A stretch of 9,312 nucleotides of DNA from an uncultured Clostridia bacterium (GCA_948919095.1 CAQYCU010000055.1:1-9312), one strand, 5' to 3'; shown: positions 1 to 7,672, counted from the stretch's first letter. The notes: generated from the letters alone by a model not told the origin. Numbers and translations are program-made.

Positions 1-346
1 TTAAATTGTTTCCTACAAATATTACATGTGGCTTTGTTTTATCTTCTCCATATATGCTACTATGAAGTGCTTCTATTACAGCTCTTGCACCTAGATACGA
101 ACCGCCTATTCCTATTACTAATAATATGTCAGAATCTTTTTTTATTTTTTCTGCACATTTTTTTATTCTCTTATATTCTTCTGAATCTTTATATTTACTT
201 GGTAAATGTAGCCATCCTACAAATTCATTTTCGTCATTTGCTTTTACTGTTAATTCTCCATTTATATCCTCTACAACTCTTGAGTGTTCAAATAATTGCT
301 CCTTTTTTAGTCCTGTTTTTTCTAAATTTATTTTTAAATTTGCCAT
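1..346 (-). CDS. pgi: Glucose-6-phosphate isomerase, N-terminal part (runs off left edge)
   Basis: Only the first 115 codons are present; the 3' end lies beyond position 1. The product interconverts glucose 6-phosphate and fructose 6-phosphate in cytoplasmic glycolysis and gluconeogenesis. Recognition rests on the phosphosugar-binding segment at residues 78-89 (IGIGGSYLGARA), followed by VIEAL and then IFVGNN at 109-114, the usual order in bacterial Pgi. The family is normally around 450 residues, so about three quarters is missing here. The ATG at 344-346 is preceded by an AAAGGAGGT ribosome binding site at 351-359 with a 4-base gap, which fixes the start. A candidate promoter lies upstream at 407-435, and the dnaJ terminator separates the gene from the chaperone operon, so it probably starts its own transcription unit. 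Codon use resembles its neighbours. Confidence 0.93.
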   Translation of the reverse strand, partial: MANLKINLEKTGLKKEQLFEHSRVVEDINGELTVKANDENEFVGWLHLPSKYKDSEEYKRIKKCAEKIKKDSDILLVIGIGGSYLGARAVIEALHSSIYGEDKTKPHVIFVGNNL

Positions 347-406
347 TTGTACCTCCTTTTTATTTAATTATGTTTATAATAAAAAGTAATCTTAACTTAT
401 ATTATT

Positions 407-435
407 ATTGTATATCAACAAAAATAAATTGTCCA
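407..435 (-). promoter_or_regulatory. Candidate sigma-A promoter of pgi
   Basis: On the minus strand a -35-like TGGACA (430-435) and a -10-like TACAAT (407-412) are separated by exactly 17 bases. Each differs from consensus by one base. They lie between the dnaJ terminator and the pgi ribosome binding site and would give a leader of roughly 55 bases. The region is very AT-rich, so chance matches are possible. Confidence 0.5.
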
Positions 436-484
436 TATTTTTTATTAAAATATAGAAGCAATTTTTTAGAAGTTTTCTATTATA

Positions 485-518
485 TAAAAACCCTCATATT
501 ATTTCTAATACGAGGGTT
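485..518 (-). terminator. Rho-independent terminator of the hrcA-grpE-dnaK-dnaJ operon
   Basis: Read on the minus strand, arms 506-518 and 489-501 form a 13-bp stem (AACCCTCGTATTA with TAATATGAGGGTT, one G-U pair) closed by a GAAA tetraloop (502-505), followed by a short T-run. It begins 9 bases after the dnaJ stop codon. The GNRA loop, the GC-rich base of the stem and the T-run make this a confident intrinsic terminator. Confidence 0.92.
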
Positions 519-527
519 AGTTTAATT

Positions 528-1688
528 TTATCCAAAAAATCCCTTTTTCTTTATTGGTGGTTGTTCATTCATCGTCTGTGCTAATTTATTAAATAGCTCT
601 CTTTGTTCTTTGCTTAAACGTTTTGGTGTTTGAACTTGAACTGTAAAAATTAAATCTCCAACTGAATTTGAGTTTATTTTTTTGAATCCCTTTCCTTTAA
701 GAACATATCTACTTCCAGTTTGTGTTCCTTCTGATATTGTAAAGTTTTCATCTTCGCCAGTTACTGTTGGAATTTTTAAATCGGCACCTAATGTTGCTTG
801 TGTTATTGTAATTGGAATTGTACATTCAACGTTATTTCCATTTCTAGTAAATACTTTGCTTTCCTTTACTCTGATATTAACATATATATCTCCATTTGGT
901 CCACCATTTCGTCCTGGCTCTCCTCTGCCTTCAAGTCTTAAGGTTTGACCATCACTTATTCCAGCTGGGATAGTTACTTCTATTGATGCATTCTTTCTAA
1001 TTGTTCCTTTTCCTGCACATTCATCACAAGGTTCTTTTATAATTTTTCCAGTTCCTCTACAAGTTTCACAAGGTCCTACTGTTTGAAATGTAGCAAATCC
1101 ACCTATTGATTGATTCTTACGAACTTGACCTGTTCCATGGCATATATTACATGTTTCAATACTAGTTCCTTTTTTTGCACCTGAGCCATCACAATGTTCA
1201 CATTTAATATTTTTATTTATTGTGAATTCTTTTGTAACTCCAGTAAAAGATTCTTCAAATGTAATACTAATATTAGTTTGAAGGTCTGCTCCTTTTGTAC
1301 TTGCATTAGCTGTTCTTGTACTTCTACGTGATCCTCCAAAGAATGATGAGAATATATCTCCTACAACATCGTCAAATCCACCACTATATGTATAAGAGTT
1401 TCCTCCAAATCCACTAAAGTCAAATCCATTAAATCCACCATAGCTACTGCCTCCACCAAATCCACTTGGGTCGGCTGTCCCAAACTGGTCATACATTCTT
1501 TTTTTCTCAGGATTTGATAAGACTTCATAGGCTTCCCCGAGTTCTTTAAACTTTTCTTCGGCTTCTTTTCTATTATCTGGATTTAAATCAGGATGCCACT
1601 TTTTTGAAAGCTTTCTATAAGCTTTTTTTATTTCATCTTCACTTGCACTTTTGGAAACTCCTAATATTTCATAATAGTCCTTTGCCAT
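528..1688 (-). CDS. dnaJ: Chaperone protein DnaJ (Hsp40 co-chaperone)
   Basis: A 386-residue type I J-protein that delivers unfolded substrates to DnaK and stimulates its ATPase in the cytoplasm. The J domain spans about residues 1-70 with HPD at 32-34. A Gly/Phe/Ser/Tyr-rich linker follows at about 71-120. The zinc-binding region has four CxxCxGxG repeats, with cysteine pairs at 163/166, 180/183, 207/210 and 221/224, all intact. The C-terminal substrate-binding domains run to about 355. Length is normal for the family. The ATG has an AAAAGGAG ribosome binding site 8 bases upstream (1698-1705). It is the last gene of the operon, 125 bases after dnaK, and a strong terminator follows. Its EPGRNG segment at 257-262 uses plain CCAGGA, a useful contrast to the CCACGG sites in radA. 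Nothing looks damaged. Confidence 0.98.
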   Translation of the reverse strand: MAKDYYEILGVSKSASEDEIKKAYRKLSKKWHPDLNPDNRKEAEEKFKELGEAYEVLSNPEKKRMYDQFGTADPSGFGGGSSYGGFNGFDFSGFGGNSYTYSGGFDDVVGDIFSSFFGGSRRSTRTANASTKGADLQTNISITFEESFTGVTKEFTINKNIKCEHCDGSGAKKGTSIETCNICHGTGQVRKNQSIGGFATFQTVGPCETCRGTGKIIKEPCDECAGKGTIRKNASIEVTIPAGISDGQTLRLEGRGEPGRNGGPNGDIYVNIRVKESKVFTRNGNNVECTIPITITQATLGADLKIPTVTGEDENFTISEGTQTGSRYVLKGKGFKKINSNSVGDLIFTVQVQTPKRLSKEQRELFNKLAQTMNEQPPIKKKGFFG

Positions 1689-1731
1689 CTTAAATTCTCC
1701 TTTTAATCTAAGCTAGAAAATAATTGTTTAT

Positions 1732-1775
1732 TCAGCAATGCTGAGGCTGTAATAAGAAAAATTTAACAGCCTCAG
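1732..1775 (-). other. Stem-loop between dnaK and dnaJ, with an overlapping alternative hairpin
   Basis: Minus-strand arms CTGAGGCTGT (1766-1775) and ACAGCCTCAG (1741-1750) form a perfect 10-bp stem around a 15-base loop, 38 bases after the dnaK stop. A second palindrome, TCAGCATTGCTGA (1732-1744), shares four bases with the 3' arm, so both cannot form together. No T-run follows, so this is not a standard terminator. It may be a transcript-stability, processing or attenuation element that tunes dnaJ relative to dnaK. Confidence 0.6.
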
Positions 1776-1813
1776 TATTCATATCTAGTAAATAACATCT
1801 ATTTTCAACTAAA

Positions 1814-3658
1814 TTATTCTTCTTTGCTGTCAGCATCAGTAACATTATCATTTTTTGTATTATCCATGCCTTCAGCTTCCGCTGTAGTGTCTGTAGTAGC
1901 ACTTTCAGCATTAGCATTTCCGCCTTGGGCAGCATATAATTTTTCAGATATTGAGTAGAATACTTGAGTTAAGCTTTCTGTTGATTTTTTGATTTCTTCT
2001 ACATCTTTTCCTTCAAGTGCTGTTTTTACTTTGTCTATCTCAGCTTTAGCTTTTGATTTTTCTTCACTGCTAATCTTGTCTCCTAATTTTTCAATAGTAC
2101 TTTCGCAGTTATAAACTAAGCTTTCAGCATTATTTCTTGTTTCAATTTCTTCTTTTCTCTTTTTGTCTTCTGAAGCATGTGCTTCTGCGTCTTTAACAGC
2201 TTTTTCAATTTCTTCGTCTGTAAGGTTAGTTGAAGCTGTAATTGAAACTTGTTGTTTATTTCCTGTTGCCATATCTTTTGCAGATACATGAACAATTCCA
2301 TTAGCATCTATATCAAATGTTACTTCAATTTGAGGTACTCCTCTTGGTGCTGGTGCAATTCCTGTTAATTGGAATCTTCCTAAAGTTTTGTTGTCTTGTG
2401 CCATTTCTCTTTCACCTTGTAAAACGTGAACTTCAACACTTGTTTGACCATCCGCTGCTGTTGAGAATACTTGTGATTTCTTTGTTGGTATTGTTGTATT
2501 TCTTTCAATTAATTTTGTGAATACTCCGCCATATGTCTCAATTCCAAGTGATAAAGGTGTTACATCAAGTAATACTAAATCTTTAACATCTCCTGAAAGT
2601 ACACCACCTTGAATAGATGCACCTATTGCAACACATTCATCTGGATTTATTCCTTTATCTGGATCTTTTCCTGTAATTCTTTTTACCATTTCTTGAACAC
2701 ATGGAACTCTTGTTGAACCACCAACTAATAATACTTTATGAATATCTGATGCTTCAACTTTAGCATCTTTTAGTGCATTTTCAACTGGTTCTCTTGTTGA
2801 TTCTACTAAGTCATGAATTAATTCTTCAAATTTTGCTCTTGATAATGTAATATCTAAGTGTTTTGGTCCTGTGCTATCAGCTGTAATAAATGGTAAGTTT
2901 ATTTGTGTTTGTTGTACTCCTGACAATTCAATTTTTGCTTTTTCTGCTGCTTCCTTAAGACGTTGCATAGCCATTTTATCTGAATTCAAATCAATTCCAC
3001 TGTCTTTTTTGAATTCTGCTACTAAATAATCTATAATCTTTTGGTCGAAGTCATCTCCTCCTAAGTGAGTATTTCCATTTGTTGAAAGTACTTCAAATAC
3101 TCCATCTCCAATATCAAGTATTGAAACATCGAATGTTCCTCCACCTAAGTCATATACCATTATTTTTTGGTCTTGTTCTTCTTTATCCATTCCAAAAGCT
3201 AATGCTGCTGCTGTTGGTTCATTTATAATTCTTAATACATCAAGTCCTGCTATTTTTCCAGCATCTTTTGTTGCTTGTCTTTGAGAGTCATTAAAGTAAG
3301 CTGGTACTGTAATAACTGCTTGTGTTACTGGTGAACCTAAGTAGCTTTCAGCATCTGCTTTTAATTTTTGTAAAATCATTGCTGATATTTCTTGTGGTGA
3401 AAATTCATCTTCATCTATTTTTACTTTATCAGCTGTTCCCATTTTTCTTTTTATTGATATGATTGTATGGTCTGGATTTGTAACAGCTTGTCTTTTTGCT
3501 ATTTGTCCTACTAATCTTTCTCCATCTTTTGAAAATGCAACTACTGAAGGGGTTGTTCTGTTACCTTCTGAGTTTGGTATTACTACTGGTTCTCCTCCTT
3601 CCATAACTGCTACGCAAGAGTTTGTTGTTCCTAAGTCAATTCCTATAATCTTTCCCAT
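1814..3658 (-). CDS. dnaK: Molecular chaperone DnaK (Hsp70)
   Basis: A 614-residue ATP-driven Hsp70 that binds unfolded segments with DnaJ and GrpE as partners. The nucleotide-binding domain covers about residues 1-356: phosphate loop IGIDLGTTNSC (5-15), INEPTAAALAFG (145-156), the second phosphate motif VYDLGGGTFDVSI (168-180) and the adenosine motif VLLVGGSTRVP (309-319). The conserved interdomain linker DVKDLVLLDVTPL is at 357-369, then the beta-sandwich substrate domain to about 475 and a helical lid. The N-terminal domain is the compact Gram-positive form, lacking the insert found in proteobacterial DnaK, and the length matches Firmicute relatives. The acidic tail ends DADSKEE. The ATG has an AGGAGGA ribosome binding site (3665-3671) with a 6-base gap. 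It lies 139 bases after grpE in the hrcA operon. Confidence 0.99.
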   Translation of the reverse strand: MGKIIGIDLGTTNSCVAVMEGGEPVVIPNSEGNRTTPSVVAFSKDGERLVGQIAKRQAVTNPDHTIISIKRKMGTADKVKIDEDEFSPQEISAMILQKLKADAESYLGSPVTQAVITVPAYFNDSQRQATKDAGKIAGLDVLRIINEPTAAALAFGMDKEEQDQKIMVYDLGGGTFDVSILDIGDGVFEVLSTNGNTHLGGDDFDQKIIDYLVAEFKKDSGIDLNSDKMAMQRLKEAAEKAKIELSGVQQTQINLPFITADSTGPKHLDITLSRAKFEELIHDLVESTREPVENALKDAKVEASDIHKVLLVGGSTRVPCVQEMVKRITGKDPDKGINPDECVAIGASIQGGVLSGDVKDLVLLDVTPLSLGIETYGGVFTKLIERNTTIPTKKSQVFSTAADGQTSVEVHVLQGEREMAQDNKTLGRFQLTGIAPAPRGVPQIEVTFDIDANGIVHVSAKDMATGNKQQVSITASTNLTDEEIEKAVKDAEAHASEDKKRKEEIETRNNAESLVYNCESTIEKLGDKISSEEKSKAKAEIDKVKTALEGKDVEEIKKSTESLTQVFYSISEKLYAAQGGNANAESATTDTTAEAEGMDNTKNDNVTDADSKEE

Positions 3659-3769
3659 AATAAATCCTCCTAAAAATTATATGTTATTAAAATTTAAAAC
3701 TTTATTTATTAATCTAAATATTTTTGTGTAGTACATTATATTTAGCTTAATTCATATTAATTTATTTTT

Positions 3770-3793
3770 ATTGGCAATATAATTATTGCCAAT
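3770..3793 (-). other. Perfect stem-loop in the grpE-dnaK intergenic leader
   Basis: ATTGGCAATA (3784-3793 on the minus strand) pairs with TATTGCCAAT (3770-3779) as a perfect 10-bp stem around a 4-base loop, starting 4 bases after the grpE stop. On the minus strand it is followed by A-rich rather than T-rich sequence, so it is a poor terminator. It could protect the upstream hrcA-grpE mRNA or mark a processing site giving a separate dnaK-dnaJ message. The remaining 111 bases before dnaK contain -10-like TATAAT strings but no convincing -35, and no second CIRCE. Confidence 0.65.
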
Positions 3794-3797
3794 TCTT

Positions 3798-4337
3798 TTA
3801 ATTTGCAACTATTACTAATGAATGTCTTAATACTTTGTCGCCTATCATATATCCTTTTCTATATTCTTCCTTTATAATTTTTTCACCTAAGCTATCATCT
3901 GTAACCAAGCTAACTGCTTCATGAAGTGAAGGGTCGAATGTTTCTCCTACTGATTTTATTTCTGTTACTCCATTTTTCTCTAATACTTCTTTAAATTGTT
4001 TTAAGCACATTTCTACTCCATTTTTATATTGTTCATCACTAGTTTGCGCTTCTACTGCTTTTTCTAGATTATCTAATACTGGAAGTAATGCTGTTACTAC
4101 ATCTCCCATTACTGAGTTATACAGTCCATTTCTTTCTTTATCACTTCTTTTTTTGAAATTCTCAAACTCTGCCATCATTCTTTTTATTCTGTCTTCATAT
4201 TCTTCTAAGTCTTTTCTTTGTTCTTCATTTTTTTGTTTTAGAATTTGTATTTCCCTTTGTTCTTCTGTTTGAGGTTCTTTTTCAAATCGCATATTTGCAT
4301 TTACATTTTCATTATTGTTATTCATTTGTTCTTCCAT
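3798..4337 (-). CDS. grpE: Nucleotide exchange factor GrpE
   Basis: A 179-residue cytoplasmic dimer that releases ADP from DnaK and so drives substrate release. Residues 1-22 are Asn/Glu-rich and probably disordered. About 24-75 is a charged heptad-like coiled coil for dimerisation. The C-terminal part carries the GrpE signature from NGVTEI (122-127) through FDPSLHEAV (134-142) to GYMIGDKVLRHSLVIVA (162-178), which forms the DnaK-contacting domain. Length is typical. The ATG abuts the hrcA stop codon (TAGATG), which implies translational coupling. GGGAG lies 10 bases upstream inside the hrcA end. A second ATG four codons downstream is possible, but the first is in the conventional place. Confidence 0.98.
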   Translation of the reverse strand: MEEQMNNNNENVNANMRFEKEPQTEEQREIQILKQKNEEQRKDLEEYEDRIKRMMAEFENFKKRSDKERNGLYNSVMGDVVTALLPVLDNLEKAVEAQTSDEQYKNGVEMCLKQFKEVLEKNGVTEIKSVGETFDPSLHEAVSLVTDDSLGEKIIKEEYRKGYMIGDKVLRHSLVIVAN

Positions 4338-5354
4338 CTATTCTTCACTCCCTTCGTCTAAATAATTATTCAACTGATGATTTATATACTGTAATACTGA
4401 AACTACTTTTGAATAGTCCATCCTTGTTGGTCCTAATATTCCTATCGTTCCCAGGTCTTTTCCTCCAACCTTGTTTTTAAACGTTATCAAACTAAAATCA
4501 TTTAGTCCATTTATTTCGTTTCCTATATATATATTAAAATCATCATCACTATTTAATAAATTAAATATTATATCTTGTCTATCAAGTAGTCCTAAGAATT
4601 TTTTTGCTATTTCATTGCTTCTAAATTCTGGATTATCAAGTGCTTGTTCTGTTCCTTTTAAGTATATTCTTGCTTCATCATTTAGAGTTTTTGTAATTTG
4701 ATATACTATTGGTTTTATTACATCTAGTCTATCATTCATTTCTTGCATTATGTACTGTTCCATTGGTATATCTATCTTTGATAAATATTTGCCTTTTAAC
4801 TTATTGTTAAACATTACTGATAAAGTATCAACTTGTTCTTTTGAAATATCTTTGTCAAATTTTATTATTGTTTCTTTTATTGTTCCCATTTCAGTAAGTA
4901 TTACTGCCATTAACATTCTATTTCCTAGCAAAACAAATTTTATTTCTTGTATTTTTTGTTTTCCTGCATCTGGCTCTATTGCTATTGTTGTATAATGTGT
5001 TACTTCTGATATTGTGTTAGTTGCAATTTTTGTAAGCTCTTCCATTTCATCAACTTTGTTTTGCAGCATTGAGTTTATATATTTTATTTCATTCAAATTC
5101 AATTCTTTATGACTTAACAATTTGTCTACATAAAATCTATATCCCTTATTTGAAGGTACTCTTCCACTAGAACTATGTGTTTTTTCAAGAAAGCCTTGTT
5201 TTTCAAGTTCTACCATTTCATTTCTTACTGTAGCACTGCTACAGTCTAATCCATATTTTGTAATTATACTATTTGAGCTAACAGGTTCAATTGTGTTTAT
5301 ATATTCATTTACTATTGCTTGTAAAATTCTTTTTTTTCTGTTATCTAATTCCAC
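4338..5354 (-). CDS. hrcA: Heat-inducible transcription repressor HrcA
   Basis: A 338-residue DNA-binding repressor of class I heat-shock genes that binds CIRCE operators; in known Firmicutes its activity depends on GroE. An N-terminal winged helix-turn-helix (about 5-80) includes SSATVRNEMVELEKQGFLEK (39-58) and the wing SSSGRVPSNKGYRFYVD (61-77). A GAF-like dimerisation region with LLGNRMLMAVILTEMG (142-157) follows. The HrcA C-terminal signature GILGPTRMDYSKVV is at 305-318. The start is GTG (5352-5354), with a GGGGG ribosome binding site 5 bases upstream and no in-frame ATG nearby that would keep the N-terminus. It is the first gene of the operon behind a promoter with a CIRCE-like element, so it probably represses itself. 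It ends in TAG directly against grpE. Its single CCWGG-type site (4451-4455) is undisturbed. Confidence 0.97.
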   Translation of the reverse strand: MELDNRKKRILQAIVNEYINTIEPVSSNSIITKYGLDCSSATVRNEMVELEKQGFLEKTHSSSGRVPSNKGYRFYVDKLLSHKELNLNEIKYINSMLQNKVDEMEELTKIATNTISEVTHYTTIAIEPDAGKQKIQEIKFVLLGNRMLMAVILTEMGTIKETIIKFDKDISKEQVDTLSVMFNNKLKGKYLSKIDIPMEQYIMQEMNDRLDVIKPIVYQITKTLNDEARIYLKGTEQALDNPEFRSNEIAKKFLGLLDRQDIIFNLLNSDDDFNIYIGNEINGLNDFSLITFKNKVGGKDLGTIGILGPTRMDYSKVVSVLQYINHQLNNYLDEGSEE

Positions 5355-5405
5355 AATTTCCCCCTTTTTACAGTTCTTAAAAATTACTAGCTTTCTGTAT
5401 TATGT

Positions 5406-5432
5406 TTAGCACTCATCTAGTCTCTCTGCTAA
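5406..5432. promoter_or_regulatory. Degenerate CIRCE operator upstream of hrcA
   Basis: The CIRCE consensus is TTAGCACTC-N9-GAGTGCTAA. Here the plus-strand left arm TTAGCACTC (5406-5414) is a perfect match. The spacer is exactly 9 bases and the right arm reads CTCTGCTAA (5424-5432), matching 6 of 9. Position, spacing and one perfect arm make this a credible HrcA site. It sits about where transcription of hrcA should start, so bound HrcA would block the promoter. The imperfect arm suggests weaker binding. Confidence 0.82.
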
Positions 5433-5440
5433 CTTCATAT

Positions 5441-5469
5441 ATATTATATCCATTTTTAGCAAATGTCAA
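5441..5469 (-). promoter_or_regulatory. Sigma-A-type promoter of the hrcA operon
   Basis: A perfect -35 TTGACA lies at 5464-5469 on the minus strand. A perfect TATAAT (5443-5448) follows after 15 bases; the overlapping TAATAT (5441-5446) has the preferred 17-base spacing. Either places the start site near 5434, at the edge of the CIRCE element. This gives about 80 bases of leader before hrcA. Confidence 0.75.
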
Positions 5470-5513
5470 TACTGATTGCTAATTTTATTGTGAAATTTTT
5501 GTGAACACATATA

Positions 5514-5566
5514 TCAAAAAATAGATATATTAAAAGTTTATTATTACACTTTATAATATATCTATT
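5514..5566 (-). terminator. Rho-independent terminator after the cyclophilin gene
   Basis: Minus-strand arms 5548-5566 (starting AATAGATATATTATAAAGT) and 5520-5537 form an almost perfect 18-bp A/T-rich stem with one unpaired base, a loop of about 10 bases, then a run of six T (5516-5521, partly in the stem). It starts 12 bases past the isomerase stop and precedes the hrcA promoter, so it divides the two transcription units. The stem is unusually poor in G and C for an intrinsic terminator, but its length compensates. Confidence 0.75.
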
Positions 5567-5578
5567 CTAATTTTTACA

Positions 5579-6511
5579 TTAACTTAAAGCTTGTCCACCA
5601 TAATATTGTTGCATCATATATGCATTATAATCAAATGGTTCTAATGTTTCTGGCATACCATAATCAACACCTTTTGTATCAACTCTAATTGATTTTATTA
5701 CTGGTGGATTTACTGGTCTATCAGCAGTTAAATTTTCGTCTTCTGGATTTGTTTCTCTAGTTTCAACTTCAACATTAACTATTTTATCAACAACGTCCAT
5801 TCCTTCTTTAACTTCTCCAAATGATGCATATGCACCATCAAGGTTTGTGCTTGTTTTAGTTGTTATAAAGAATTGGCATGATGCTGAGTCATATCCTTTT
5901 TTTACAAGTGTGCTAGACCCCATTGTACTGTAATCGCCTCTAGCCATTGATATTACGCCTCTTCTATGTTTTAGAGTGTTATTAGTATATCCATTAAGTA
6001 TAAATTCTCCTGGTATTACATATTCATCAGTTTTTGTAGTACTTGTACTACTTGTAGTATTTTGTTCATTTGTAACATTGTTTTCAGCAACAGTTGCTTC
6101 TTTTTTATTATTTAAATCTGTAATAGAAGCATTACCTGTTCCATCAGCTTTAGGATCTCCACCTTGTATCATAAAGTCTGGAATTGTTCTGTGGAAAACT
6201 AATCCATCATAAAATCCATTATTTGCAAGTTTAATAAAGTTTGTAACTGTATTTGGAGCATATTCTGGATATAACTCAACTGTAATAGTTCCATAATCTT
6301 GTACTTCAATTGTTGCTATTGGATTTTCAGCTTTATATGTGGCTTTTTTAGCTATTGTTCCACATACATATCCTATTAAAAATAATACTACTAATATTGC
6401 AATTATCTTTAATGCTGTGCTAACTCCATTTCCTCTTGTTGCTAATTGTTGTTCCATTTCATCTCTTATTTCTTTTTCCTTTGCATCTGTTTTTTTAGTA
6501 TCCTTTTCCAT
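5579..6511 (-). CDS. Membrane-anchored cyclophilin-type peptidyl-prolyl isomerase
   Basis: A 310-residue cis-trans prolyl isomerase (cyclophilin fold), probably acting outside the membrane on exported proteins. A charged N-terminus (1-30) precedes one hydrophobic segment, about 34-53, which has no lipobox and so is read as a signal anchor. The cyclophilin domain starts near residue 65. It has the active-site stretch FHRTIPDFMIQGGDP (107-120, catalytic Arg109), the second motif SCQFFITT (211-218) and LDGAYASFG (224-232), so it should be active. Asn replaces the cyclosporin-contacting Trp of human CypA. A Thr/Ser/Asn-rich insert at about 127-163 and a Tyr/Gln/Met-rich tail (295-310) lie outside the core fold. 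The start has a strong AAGGAGGAG ribosome binding site (6515-6523). It lies 64 bases after disA, is probably co-transcribed with it, and is followed by a terminator. Confidence 0.93.
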   Translation of the reverse strand: MEKDTKKTDAKEKEIRDEMEQQLATRGNGVSTALKIIAILVVLFLIGYVCGTIAKKATYKAENPIATIEVQDYGTITVELYPEYAPNTVTNFIKLANNGFYDGLVFHRTIPDFMIQGGDPKADGTGNASITDLNNKKEATVAENNVTNEQNTTSSTSTTKTDEYVIPGEFILNGYTNNTLKHRRGVISMARGDYSTMGSSTLVKKGYDSASCQFFITTKTSTNLDGAYASFGEVKEGMDVVDKIVNVEVETRETNPEDENLTADRPVNPPVIKSIRVDTKGVDYGMPETLEPFDYNAYMMQQYYGGQALS

Positions 6512-6575
6512 ATACTCCTCCTTAATTTTCTGTCAAAATTTCTTATAAATAAATATTTTGTTTTATATTTAATAC

Positions 6576-7625
6576 TTATAATATCATTCTATCAAAAAGA
6601 AATTGTTCTTGCATTCTTTTTAATGTTTGTACTATTGTTCTTGCCCTAACTTCTCCAATTCCGTCAACCTTGTTAAGGTCTTGAATATCAGCTGATAACA
6701 AATGTTGAAGTGATTTAAACTTCTTAATAATATTATCTACTATATTACTTGGAACTCTAGGTACTTTATTAAGTATTCTGTATCCCCTTGTGTATACTGT
6801 AACTTCATCTAAATTTTCAACATTTTTTATTCCTAATATATTAGCAATGAGATTTTCTTTCATTAAGTCTTCATAATTTAAATTTCTGATTTTTTTGAAA
6901 GCTTTCTCTTCATCTTTGTTTTCTATGTAGTCCCTTATTAACAGTTTCTCCTCATTTTCAACTCCATCTGTAAGCTCATCAAGTTGCATTTTCAAAAGTC
7001 TTCCTTCTGTACCAAGTTCGTCTATTGATTTTTGAACTTCGTCAGCTATTTTTATAACCATCTCACTTCTCTGAATTGCTTCAACTACTAATTTTAGTGT
7101 GGCTATATCATTAAATTCATATTCTGTTAAAACATTTATTTTGTTATTAAATACATTTCTATATTTTTCAACTGTTTGTAATGCTTGATTAGTTTTTGCT
7201 GTAACCTTTGATATATCTTCTAATACATACCTTATATCATTATGATATATAGTAATTATTCCTCTTCTTTGTGATATACTAATTACTACTTTTCCAGTTT
7301 GTTTTGCAACACGTTCAGCGGTTCTATGTCTTGTTCCTGTTTCAACAGTTGAAATGCTAAAGCTTGGTATTAGTTGTACATTTGCTCTTAATATCTTTTT
7401 TAAGTCTTCACTTAATATTATAGCCCCATCCATTTTTGCAAGTTCATATAATTTAGATGGAGAGTAATCCATGTTTATATCAAATCCACCATCTATTATG
7501 TTTTCAACCTCTTTGCCTTCTCCAATAACAATTAGTCCTCCTGTTTTTGCTTTTAAAATATTATCTAATCCGCTTCTAATTTGCGTTCCTGGAGCTATTT
7601 TCTTCAAAATATCAACTAGTTCCAT
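6576..7625 (-). CDS. disA: Diadenylate cyclase DisA (DNA-integrity scanning protein)
   Basis: A 349-residue enzyme that condenses two ATP into c-di-AMP and, in Bacillus subtilis, scans DNA and stalls at branched recombination structures. The N-terminal DAC domain carries the catalytic DGA (66-68) and the ATP-binding GTRHR (97-101), followed by TAERVAKQTG. A helical middle region spans about 150-300. The C-terminal helix-hairpin-helix DNA-binding element is at about 309-331 with hairpin VDGIGEVRA (320-328). Length is close to the family norm. The start has GAGGAG (7637-7642) at a rather long 11-base gap. radA is 47 bases upstream; RadA/Sms is known to interact with DisA in B. subtilis. Its APGTQ segment uses CCAGGAAC, the same local context as one radA shift site but without the extra C. 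Confidence 0.97.
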   Translation of the reverse strand: MELVDILKKIAPGTQIRSGLDNILKAKTGGLIVIGEGKEVENIIDGGFDINMDYSPSKLYELAKMDGAIILSEDLKKILRANVQLIPSFSISTVETGTRHRTAERVAKQTGKVVISISQRRGIITIYHNDIRYVLEDISKVTAKTNQALQTVEKYRNVFNNKINVLTEYEFNDIATLKLVVEAIQRSEMVIKIADEVQKSIDELGTEGRLLKMQLDELTDGVENEEKLLIRDYIENKDEEKAFKKIRNLNYEDLMKENLIANILGIKNVENLDEVTVYTRGYRILNKVPRVPSNIVDNIIKKFKSLQHLLSADIQDLNKVDGIGEVRARTIVQTLKRMQEQFLFDRMIL

Positions 7626-7672
7626 TAATATATATTCTCCTCATTAAGAATTTTCTCTATTTTTATTTATAT

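Noticed and set aside
28..525. A 165-codon open frame on the plus strand
   Set aside because: It lies opposite the pgi start, its promoter and the dnaJ terminator. The translation is a Leu/Phe/Ile-rich artefact of AT-rich antisense DNA with no ribosome binding site or recognisable domain.
1732..1775. Hairpin between dnaK and dnaJ as an intrinsic terminator
   Set aside because: The stem is good, but the following minus-strand sequence (CATTGCTGAATAAAC) has no T-run, so it is listed only as a stem-loop.
3659..3769. A second promoter or CIRCE for dnaK
   Set aside because: TATAAT-like strings occur but none has a reasonable -35 at 16-18 bases, and no TTAGCACTC-like arm is present. The sequence is simply very AT-rich.
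6512..6575. TTGACA near 6528-6535 as a promoter for the isomerase
   Set aside because: It sits immediately before the ribosome binding site, with no room for a -10 element and start site before the ATG.
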